64,000 nt of DNA from Hordeum vulgare subsp. vulgare (Eukaryota; Streptophyta; Magnoliopsida; Poales; Poaceae). The position numbers were made by a program, and so were the translations under genes. This document shows, one piece after another, positions 54,681 through 64,000 of this stretch (positions are counted from its first letter, which is position 1; each line of letters starts with the position of its first letter). The DNA lies in assembly GCF_904849725.1 (NCBI RefSeq), contig NC_058521.1, positions 145,232,744 to 145,296,743 of the forward strand. Direction: 5' to 3'. The notes below the pieces were generated by a model, which did no database searches, had not been told where the DNA came from, and saw nothing but the letters and a program-made list of their open reading frames with translations.

Positions 54681-57600
54681 AGTTGGTATGAGAGAAGTAC
54701 CGACCTAGCTAGGAGCCCCCTTGATTTATCGAACTTGGCCGAGTCGAGTCTAGTGAAAAACTATTTTTAGTCTTAGTTATATCGGAGAGTAGGATTCTTT
54801 TTTCTCCTCTTCTATGCTCTGGTGAGAAATCTTGACGTAACAATTTAATTCTACTCCTCTTCTCACTCAAATTTTTTTTAGGATCATGCGGATATTTTTG
54901 GAATCTATATGATGCCGATGTGATGGAGTTCTCTCTTGGTGCCTCCTGTCTGACTTGATTTCTTCCAGGGAGTTGAGCTCCAGGGGATTCTCGAGCACAT
55001 CGTTATCATTCAGATTTCTTAGTATCTCAGGACGAAGGATGTTCGTAATTGCTTCAATACTAGTAGTGGCGAGATAACCCCGATGTCCCAGTACTGGTGC
55101 AGATTGTTCGGGAGTACTGCCATACTTTGTATCATTGTGATCACGAGGATCTGTAGTAGATGAAGGCCTGAGATTCTGGTTATGTGTTGACGAATGTGAT
55201 ACACTGGACGGGTTAGTATAGGAGTTGAGTGATATATTACTCCTTTGTATCCGTGTACCAGATTGCATGACCAGAAATTTCGGGAATTCTTAGGTGGGAA
55301 TTCAAGTAGTTGCTTATAGGACAATCTTCCAACAAATGCATGATGTTAGGTTGGGGTTCGACATCTAGTGGATTCGTTTGTTGACGGTCGACTTACAGCG
55401 GTTCTCGTTGTGTCTTAAAGAGTCCTTGTAGCTTGCTACGACTCGGGGATGCTTTGTATGTCGGGTGCACTGCCTTGCACTTGATGGCTACTGTAAGGTT
55501 CGAGCCCGTCGATCCTGTCCACGAAAATATCGAACGGAAATCCCTCTCATGAGTTTGTTCTCGCTTGCTTCATAAGCCTCACCCTTTGTTTTGTTGGAAT
55601 ATGGTAATGCGAGTTGCTTCGATGTCAAGTGGTGAATTCATATCCTTCCAAGAGGCGTTCTCTTATTTTTATGTGAGAATGAAAATTCTTTTCTCAATCA
55701 ATTGTCTTATCAATTCTTGTCAACCGGAGTTGTTATGTCAAGTCTTTTCAACCGGTGTGTCTCTCTTCAAGTAATTCTTTCCTCTCCAATTTTGCAAGAT
55801 CATTCTCTCTTTTCTTTCCGGAGTTCATATCATCTGTCGCAAGCTGTCTTTGTTTTTCCCCGCCCTCCCACCCTTTTCTTCAGTGATTAGTTTTTATCCA
55901 AGAGTTTTATTTCTTGTGCTTCCGCTATCTTTTCTTCCGTGTCCTATCAGGTGATTCATTGTGAAGATTCTCACGAGATTCGTGTTCATCTTTATTCAGT
56001 CTTGTTATCTTTTCCGGTGAATTCAATGCAGTTATCCGTGTTCATCATATCCTTGTCATCCTTTAAATTCTTTCCTGTGTTGGAAATTCTTATCTAGTCT
56101 TCTGTTGGCATTTATCTCTATTCTTTCCGAAGCGTTGAAGTTATCTCAGTAGTTCTTATTTTTCAATCCTTTCAATTATTTCGAGGTGCTCAACCTCATC
56201 AAGTTTTCATTGTACCGGTGCGGTATCTTTCTTTGTTAGCAATTGTTCCAACGGTGATTTCTTTGAATGGGCCCATAACCCACAGGTTCTTTCCCAGGAT
56301 CTTATTTAGCTCTTGTAATCTTTTCCCGAAGATCTCTATGCTTTCAACTATGACATAAGTATGAATTACATCAGTCATATTCCTTCTTCAAGATCAATTT
56401 GAGTTAATTCTCATATTTGTCTCAACCTTGCATTTTTATTTATTCCGGAGTGTCTCAGTTATTCTTGGTGGTGTTCTCCTCGTCATTTTCAGCTTCAAGA
56501 CCGAAGGAGTGTTTCTCTCAAATCTTGGTCTATTCTCTTGGAGATCCATCATTTTAGCTTTCTCGCATCTTCTTAGTTGTTGTCAATCATGAGTAATCTA
56601 TTTCTTGCTATCCGGTGCTTTTCTAAGTTGTTTTCACTCTCGATCCTATGAAGGCCATCATCCACAAGATTTTGTTCGTTCTCAGCTTGCAGGTTTCATT
56701 CTCAAATTCTTCTTCATTGTTGTCTCTTCGTTCGTCTCTCAATTATTCTGGTGCCTAGTTCAAGTTTTTTCTCTCTGGTGGCTCATGATCTCTTCATTCT
56801 CATGTATCTCCATTAATTCGTGGTGTTTCCATTCAATTGTGAATTCTTATCGGTGCTTCCTTCAATTATGCCTCAAGTGGTACTTATCTCTCAGTCTCTT
56901 CAAGATTCTTTCAAGAGGAATAAGTGCTACGCTAAATCCGTTGCTTGTCATCAATTAGAATTGATGAAGGATAAGCATAACATAATTCTTATGCATGTTT
57001 CATAGTGATTTCAATCTTTCTTCCAGAGTGCCTCATGATATCAACTCTTTATCTCAAGTGCTTCATCTTTCCTTTTCGGAGGTCAAGTTTTCTCAAGTAT
57101 CTCTTCTTGAATCTTCATCGAAGCCTTTGCAAGGCTTCAATCTTATTCTTTCATCCTTCATTCTTGCATAATCCTTTTGATACGGAGGCTCGTCATGGTG
57201 GTTCTTCAAGGATGTGATTTTCTCAAAGTCTTCTTCAAGATTCCTGTTGGAGTACCTCAAGTATTCTTTCACTTGCATTTCCAGTGCATTTGTTCTTCCT
57301 TTATCCTTTGAGGTGGTATTATAGCATTCTTGTTAGTGTAGGAGCCTCGAAGAGTTTTCCTTTCAAGAGTGAGATAATTAAATCCACCAACTCTATGATC
57401 ATGAGATATTTTTCAACTCATGATTTCTGGGTTGAGTATCTTGGTTTAGTTTCACCTAAAGCCTTTCCTAAGGATTGTCGCAATTATGGTGCTTGTCATT
57501 AATCCAAGTTCTCAATGCACCCTCTTGGTGTAAGAAGTTTTGCTTATCTTGTTTCCCAAAACAATCCTTGTTTCTGTTAGGGGCTGGTTGTCACTTCATT

Positions 57601-58110
57601 AGTTTGAAAAGGTTTCCATAAGCCCACTACCATCTTGTTCTTTCCGTTGTTGTTTTACCAACAACTCCGTTCAATTCTTATTGCAAGGATGCTTGCCAAG
57701 TTCATTTGAGATAGTAGTTGTCATTCTTTTCTTCATTCTTTTACTCCGTATGAGCTAGTCCCTATTCTATTGTTCTGGAGGCATTGTGATGTTGCTCATT
57801 TGGGTCAATCATGTTGTTCTATCAAGATCATGGTGTTCCCTTGTTCTATTTAGTTGTTTGTTATGAATATTGTCTACTTCTCCCATCTTATCGAATTTTT
57901 TGTCCCATTTTCCTACCGAAGTGCTGCCAAAATTTTCCGTGAATTCTTGCTTGTTTCTCATGTCATTCCTCATCTCTTTGCAACCTTCAAGGATCGTTGG
58001 TTTCACTCATTTGTCAAAGAAGCGATTAAGTTTTACCTCTTGCTTTCTCATCCTCTTCCCCCTTTCATTCTTGGATCTCGGGGCGAGATCCTCTTGTAGT
58101 GTAGGAGAGT
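54681..58110 (+). other. Non-coding internal domain of element E (LARD)
   Basis: The first ~880 bp (to about 55560) are homologous to the leader of element C. From about 55560 to 58110 the sense strand is strongly pyrimidine-rich (many TTCTTTTC, CTCTTCAAG and TTCATTCTT words) with no recognisable gag, protease, RT or integrase. Open frames are short and carry no motifs. The purine tract GTAGGAGAG just before 58111 is the likely polypurine tract. Gene-free internal domains of this size are the hallmark of LARDs. Confidence 0.85.
54684..54694 (+). other. Primer binding site of element E (tRNA-iMet-like)
   Basis: TGGTATGAGAG starts 3 bp after the LTR end; the iMet-type site is TGGTATCAGAG, so one base differs. 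The spacing matches element C. Confidence 0.75.
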
Positions 58111-59411
58111 TGTGACAGCCTGACACCGACGCTCCAGAAGATTCCCCTTTTAATTCGTTGTCGCAATGTGTTTTATTTTGTTTGTTGCATTCATCACGCA
58201 TCATGCATCATCTCCATCATCTCTGGTGTGATTGCTTCCCTTGTTGTGTTCATTTTTTCCCTCTTCTCCTAGCCACTCCTTGATCCTTTCCTTTTCCCAT
58301 TCTCAACTTATTTCAATCCATTGGAATCTTGTGTGGCATACCAACTTCGCTCTTTATCTCATTCGCAATGCCTTTGACATACTTCCCATGATATCCCTTG
58401 CAATTTCTTATTTTCCTCTGCTTTCATTTATTTGAGTTGCAAATGTAATGCTCAAATAAATGTTTCTGTTGAGCCCATAAATAATATCTATTGTATAGGG
58501 TCACCATGTAAAATCTCCGACCATTTGGGGTTGGTTTGGTTGTGGGTTAAATTTAGGCAAGTTTGAAATAAATTCAAAACTTGTCCGAATTTATATTCTA
58601 TAAAATCCCCAAACCAATTTATTAAAATCCTCCATATTTTTCTGGTTCCGGGATAATATCTCTCTTGTTGGAATTCCAACTACATCCTTTGTTTTCTTTC
58701 TTTGCAAGTTGGTGTAAAAGAAATAAAAAAAACAAGTAAGAGAGGGAGAGAGAGTAGCCCAGCCTGTAGCCAAGTTGGGCCAAGGCCCAACCCAGCTCCC
58801 ACGAACCCTAGCGCCAGGGAGCGAGCTCCTCGCTCGTTTCCCTCCTGCCACCAGCGCCGCTTCCTCCCCCGTCTCGTTCTCCCTCCCCCGTCTCGTGCTC
58901 CTGGCAACCTCCCTAGCCCGATGCCCCGTCTCCCCTCTCCCTCTCCAACTCGCTCGCGCCGGGGAGCAACTCCCCTGCCCGAGCGAGTCGTCGTTCCCGC
59001 CAGGGACCCCGAGGTTCCTCCCCATGGCGCCCCTGCCGAGGCAGCAGCCTCTCCCTCGCCGAAGCCCCTCGACGGCCGCCGCCCGCCTGCCGGATGCCGC
59101 CGGAGTTCCCCCCGCGCCACCGTCCCTCGCGAGCTCCTGCCAAGGTTTCCCGTCGGCCGCCTCCCTGCAAGCCGCCGCCATGTCCGTGTCGCCCTGCCGC
59201 AAGGAGCTCACCGCCGCCTCCCTGCCGAAGACGAGCTCGCCGTCGCCGCGCATGGCCGCTGGTCATGGCCGACCCGAGCGTTGACTCTCTGTTCCCCTCA
59301 CCTCGAGCTGCTGCTGTCGCCGCTTGCTCTTACTGCTTGCTGCTGTCGTTGTTGACTGTTGCTGCCGCTGAGGCTTGCTGCTGTCGCTGTTGCCTGTTGC
59401 TTGCTGCTGTT
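58111..59411 (+). repeat. 3' LTR of element E, first part
   Basis: It starts TGTGACAGCCTGACACCG (30989 has ..CCCAACACCG) and aligns with the 5' LTR. It includes the GC-rich part and the 178 bp (59165-59342) absent from the 5' LTR. Interrupted by S4 after CTGTT. Confidence 0.92.
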
Positions 59412-60963
59412 TGATACGTCTCCAACATATCTATAATTTTTTATGGTTTCATGCTATTATCTTGTCAAACTTTGGATGTTTTGCATGCTTTTTATTTATT
59501 TTTTGGGGACTAACTTATTAACTCAGTGCCAAGTGCCAGTTCCTGTTTTTTCCCTGTTTTTGACCCCTTTCAGAGGAGTTTTTTAAACGGAGACCAAACG
59601 GAAGAAAATCCCCGAAAAGATTTCTTTTGGAACGGAAGAAGATCGGAGAACTTGGGAGCCAAGCCAGAAGAGCCCCAGGGGTCCCACAAGCCCCCACCCC
59701 GCGACCAGGGGGCGCGCCATCCAGGCTTGTGGGCCCCCTGGAGGTCCCCTGACCTAGATCTTGCGCCTATATATTCCCAAATATTCCCAAAAAATCAAGA
59801 GACGATCGCAATTACTTTCCGCCGCCGCAAGCTTCTGTCTCCGCAAGATACCATCTGGGGCACGTCCTGGTGCCCTGCCGGAGGGGGGATTCGGACACGG
59901 AGGGCTTCTTCATCAACACCATGACTTCTTCGATGATGCGTGAGTAGTTCACCATAGACCTACGGGTCCATAGCTAGTAACTAGATGGCTTCTTCTCTCT
60001 CTTGGATCTTCAATACAAAGTTCTCCATGATCTTCATGGAGATCTATCCGATGTAATCTTCTTTTGCGGTGTGTTTGTCGAGATCCGATGAATTGTGGAT
60101 TTATGATCAGATTATCTATGAATCTTATTTGAGTTTCTTCTTATCTCTCTTATGCATGATTTCATATCCTTGTAATTCTCTTCGAGTTGTGGGTTTTGTC
60201 TGGCCAACTAGATATATGATTCTTGCAATGGGAGAAGTGCTTGGTTTTGGGTTCATACCGTGCGGTGACCTCACCCAGTGACAGAAGGGGTAGTGAGGCA
60301 CGCATCATGTTGTTGCCATCAAGGGTAAAGAGATGGGGTTTTCATCATTGGTTTGAGATTATCCCTCTACATCATGTCATCTTGCTTAAAGCGTTACTCT
60401 GTTCGTCATGAACTCAATACACTAGATGCATGCTAGATAGCGGTCGATGTGTGGAGTAATAGTAGTAGATGCAAAAAGTATCGGTCTACTTGTCTCGGAC
60501 GTGATGCCTATATGCATGATCATTTCCTTAAACATCGTCATGACTTTGCGCGGTTCTATCAATTGCTCGACAGTAATTTGTTCACCCACCATGATACTTG
60601 CTATTATGAGAGAAGCCTCTAGTGAACACTATGGCCCCCAGGGTCTACTCCACACCATATTTTCAGCCTTACACTTTTTACTTCATTGCACTTTCCGCCT
60701 TCAGATCTCACTTTGCAAACAATCTTGAAGGGATTGACAACCCCTTTGAAGCGTTGGGTGCAAGCTTGTTTGTGTTTGTGTAGGTACTTTGGACTTGACG
60801 AGGCCCTCCTTCTGGATCGATACCTTGGTTCTCAAACTGAGGGAAATACTTACTGCTCCTGTGCTGCATCACCCTTTCCTCTTCAAGGGAAAAACCGACG
60901 CAAACCAGAGAAGTAACAAGAAGAATTCCTAAGCGCCAGGGAAGGACTTTTGTTGCCGCATCA
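59412..60963 (+). mobile_element. S4: solo LTR (1552 bp) with perfect CTGTT duplication
   Basis: It starts TGATACGTCTCCAACATATC and ends TTGCCGCATCA. CTGTT flanks it at 59407-59411 and 60964-60968. It has the inverted repeat (59684-59732) and CCTATATATTCCC. Related to S1 and S3 over most of its length. Confidence 0.95.
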
Positions 60964-63716
60964 CTGTTGCTTGCTGTTGTTGCTTGCTGCTGTTGCTTTC
61001 TGTCGCTGCTTGTTGTTGCCTCATGCCATGCCTCCTACTGTCGCTGTTGCATGTCTGCTTGTTGTTGCCTGCTGCTGCGTCCGCTGCATGCTGTTGTCGC
61101 CGCCGACCGTTGCCATGCCTCCTTGTTGCTTTGAGATGAACTAGTTGGGGTTGGCCATTTTGATGCGTAGGTGTATATTTTGTGCCAGTTAGATTGGACC
61201 ATGCAAGTGTGAGTTGACCATGTGCCTCTACTACCGTCGCAAAGAACCGTGTACCACTACGCCAAGTGTACAACTACCGTCGACAAGATCGCGAGTACCA
61301 CTACTTCCACGACGACCATGACGACCTATGTTCACACCGCAATGACTCGAACCGCTCCGATATGCATGCTTTGAAGGTATACCGTTGGAACATTGTCGTG
61401 AACCGAGTGCATGTGATGTATGAGTTGTAACAGTATGCTTGCACCATTTATGTTGCCGTTGCACATTGCCCCTCTTTTGTTGTGCCCCCGACACATGGGA
61501 ACCCGATAAACGGGATCACCCCATCATTATTTGGCATGACACGCACGTGCTCCCTATTCGTTGGCACCGGTATCTCCTCGAGTTTTCGGGACCGGAACGT
61601 TGTCGTGGCATCGTTTCCGTTTTGCCGCCATGGTTCCCTTTCGTTCGCCATGGCGACACATGCTTCTTTTCCTTCTTGCCAGTGTTGTTATGAACTCGCA
61701 TTCATGGCACATTCATGGCATAATTTCTTGTGTTGCATGTTTCTTGTAACGTAGCGACGTTCAAAGTCCCGTGTGTTAAGCGACTAGGATGTCATGTAGA
61801 ATTACCTGCTTCACCTCTTCCCATGTGAAACAACATTTAATATTGCGTGTAAATAACCAGGAGTGAACTAAATAATTAAACGTGGAGTCTCGTCGATATG
61901 GAACTCGTTGCATATCGAGCTTCACTTAATGTGTAGTGTTTGCGTGAGGTGAATTGCCATGCCATCCCTTGCATTATTGATCTAATCATGCATCATATTA
62001 GGTTGTGCTTCATGTCGTGCATTTGCCGTGGTGAATATATGTGTTGATGCTTGTTCCGGTTTGCTCTGTCTCGATAGAGTTCCGCAAGCGTGTCGGTATG
62101 TGAGGATCCGTTCGACTACGTCGGTTCGTATGCTTCATGAAGTCATTCTTTTTCCAAGCGGGATCTCAGGCAAGATGACCATTTCCCGAGATACCATTAC
62201 TATCATTGCCATGCTAGTTTTATTGCTTCTGTCGATTATGTCTCGTTGCCTACCACATGTTAAATATCGGCCTCTCAACAATGCCATGAAAACCCTCAAC
62301 CTGTTCAACCTAGCAAACCACTGATTGGCTATGTTACCGCTTGCTTAACCATGTGTTAGCGTTGCTAGTTGCAGGTGCAGTTGCTTCCATGTGACAACAT
62401 GGGTTCCTTGTTATATCACCATATTAATTGCTATTTAATTTAATGCACCTATATACTTGGTAAAAGGTGGAAGGCTTGGCCTTTCTAGCCTGGTGTTTTG
62501 TTCCACCTTTGCCCCCTTAGTTTCGGCTACCGGTGTTATGTTCCATAATTGAGCACTCCTAACACGACCGGGGTTGTTATGGGGACCCCTTGATAATTTG
62601 TTTTAGATTAAAGATGGTCTGGCAAGGCCCAACATTGGTACTACATTTTCCCAACATAATATTTCTGTTAATACTAAAATGCATAGGGAGTTAGCGCTAC
62701 CCGAGGAGTAATTCTACATAATACAGGGAGGGCCAGTACTGATGGTGCTGGTCCAAAAGAGAGCAGCTTACTAACGCTACCTGGGGCAACTCGGTGTTTG
62801 GCGTGGTAACCATCCCTCATCCGTCGTGTCCTGAGAACGAGATATGTGGCTTCTATCGGGATCGTCGACACGCCGGGGGGCCTTGCTGGATTAGTTTTAC
62901 CTTTGACGAGATATCTTGTGCATCGGGATTCCGGTGATGCTTTGGGTAATATCAAAGTTGAGGTTTTCCATTAAGGAATCTGACGAGATCGCGAGTGTCG
63001 TGATCGAGGATTTCTATGCGACTTGTGGTAATTTGTGATGGACTAGTTGGAGCACCCCTGCAGGGTTAAATCTTTCGGAAAGCCGTGCCCGCGGTTATGT
63101 GGCAACTTGGAAACTTTGTTTAACACTGGTTCTAGATAACTTGAAGTAACTAAATTAAAATATGCCAACCGTGTGCGTAACCGTGACTGTCTCTTTCGTG
63201 AGTTCCTTCTCCGATCGAGGATACGATGGGGTTATGTCTGACGTAGGTAGGTGTTCAGGATCATTCATTTGATCATGAGTAGTCACGTCCGCTATGCGTA
63301 GATCTTCCCCCTCTTATTTCTTGTACTCGTAAGTTTAGCCACCAAATATATGCTTAGTCGATGCTGCAACCTCACCACTTAACCATGCCTCACCCATTAA
63401 GCTTTGCTAGTCTTGATACCTTTGGAAATGAGATTGATGAGTCCCGTGTGGCTCACAGATTACTACAACACCAGTTGCAGATACAGGTAAAGGTTATTTG
63501 ACGCAAGTGCGTTGATTGTTCATTTGGAGTTGCTTCTTATTCTTCTTCTTCATCGATCTAGGATGGGTTCCAGGTCAGCAGCCTGGGATAGCAAGGATGG
63601 ACGTCGTTCTTCTTTTCTCGTTTGTTTTTCGTCCGTAGACGGACCCTGCTCTTCTTCATGATGTTAATGTATTGTACTGATGTGACTCTGATGTAGCTTG
63701 TGGCGAGTGTAACCCA

Positions 63717-63780
<64 letters not shown>

Positions 63781-63799
63781 TCTTTTCAGTGCATGTACT
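60964..63799 (+). repeat. 3' LTR of element E, second part
   Basis: It aligns with 51785-54580 with scattered substitutions. It is cut at 63800, about 100 bp short of the expected LTR end, by element H. Confidence 0.9.
63722..63778. repeat. (TA)n microsatellite in element E 3' LTR, 57 bp
   Basis: About 28 TA units, three times the length in the 5' LTR. It may form a perfect hairpin; length is prone to slippage and assembly error. Confidence 0.95.
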
Positions 63800-64000
63800 T
63801 GTTGAAAAGACCTCGGTGACGCCTAGAGGGGGGGTGAATAGGCTATTTAAAAACTTCTTCGGATTTGGCTTAAACCTAATGTGGAAATAAACTAAGAGGA
63901 TACTTGTCAAGCACAAATCCTAAATGCACTAGGCACTGCAACGTGTATCAACAACACGATCTACCAAGATGGACACAATATAGTTACTAACAAGCACAAG
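63800..64000 (+). mobile_element. Element H: start of another LTR retrotransposon, cut by window end
   Basis: From TGTTGAAAAGACC the sequence leaves element E's LTR (E would continue TGTAACGATATCC). The text GGTGACGCCTAGAGGG and a G-run, then GTGAATAGG, is what I remember from starts of long-LTR Copia elements of the Maximus/SIRE type. Left flank gtact (63795-63799) would be the target duplication. Only 201 bp are visible. Confidence 0.55.

Larger units (their letters stand above)
30989..63799 (+). mobile_element. Element E: Sukkula-like LARD (non-autonomous, long LTR), continues past window
   Basis: 5' LTR 30989-32042 plus 51733-54680 (split by composite F), primer site 54684-54694, internal domain 54681-58110, 3' LTR 58111-59411 plus 60964-63799 (split by S4, then cut by H). 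LTRs start TGTGACAGCC and end TCTTGGGCGTGACA. That end, with the preceding GATAGGGTCGC, is what I remember as the barley Sukkula LTR end used for marker primers. LTRs of ~4.2 kb and a ~3.4 kb internal domain without genes match the published description of LARDs. The left flank gtcaa (30984-30988) would be its target duplication; the other copy is outside the window. Confidence 0.88.

Noticed and set aside
54867..55324. Minus-strand frames of 101-133 codons after E's primer site, similar to frames at 20930-21280 in C
   Set aside because: The similarity reflects the shared non-coding leader of C and E; the frames have no motifs and their ends are not conserved.

Overview
The window is 64 kb of a large, repeat-rich grass genome, almost certainly Triticeae (wheat, barley or rye type). 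The reasons are the nested long-LTR retrotransposons, the Athila-type Gypsy elements with tRNA-Asp primer sites and LTRs starting TGATACGTCTCC or TGATACGTCC, and a Sukkula-like LARD ending in TCTTGGGCGTGACA. I see no convincing host gene, no rRNA gene, no functional tRNA and no CRISPR array. Every coding trace is a retrotransposon protein and most are broken. Family names come from remembered sequence features, not from a search. Layout, left to right: Element A (1-6981, minus) is an Athila-type Gypsy element with gag, PR-RT-RH, integrase and a small 3' ORF. Its 5' LTR at 5464-6981 sits inside the 5' LTR of element B (6982-15096, plus), a related element that has gag-PR and an ATHILA ORF-1-like gene but no RT or integrase. 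B is inserted in element D, a degenerate Copia element (plus) visible at 15097-15783 and again at 28738-30988. Element C (15784-28732, minus; perfect CCTAC target duplication) splits D. C is a Gypsy element with ~4 kb LTRs and decayed gag-PR-RT-RH, and its integrase and half of one LTR are deleted. Its 5' LTR holds two solo LTRs, S1 (23701-25227) and S2 (25974-27497). Element E (30989 to at least 63799, plus) is inserted in the 3' part of D. It is a non-autonomous Sukkula/LARD-like element with ~4.2 kb LTRs and a ~3.4 kb non-coding internal domain. Its 5' LTR contains a 19.7 kb composite F (32043-51732, minus) made of three LTRs and two internal domains (F1, F2) of the B type. F's middle LTR carries solo LTR S3 (41002-42622; perfect GTCAT duplication). 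E's 3' LTR carries solo LTR S4 (59412-60963; perfect CTGTT duplication) and, from 63800, the start of another LTR element (H). How the parts relate: B and F lack RT and integrase and would need a relative such as A to supply them. E lacks all genes but shares LTR ends and leader with the Gypsy element C, which fits mobilisation of a LARD by an Erika-like partner. The most interesting structure is a promoter-proximal GC-rich inverted repeat (outer arms CCACAAGCC/GGCTTGTGG or CCACGAGCC/GGCTCGTGG). It occurs at a fixed distance in every Athila-type LTR here. A second copy, embedded in a longer U3-like module, lies inside the B, F1, F2 and probably A elements just upstream of the second ORF.
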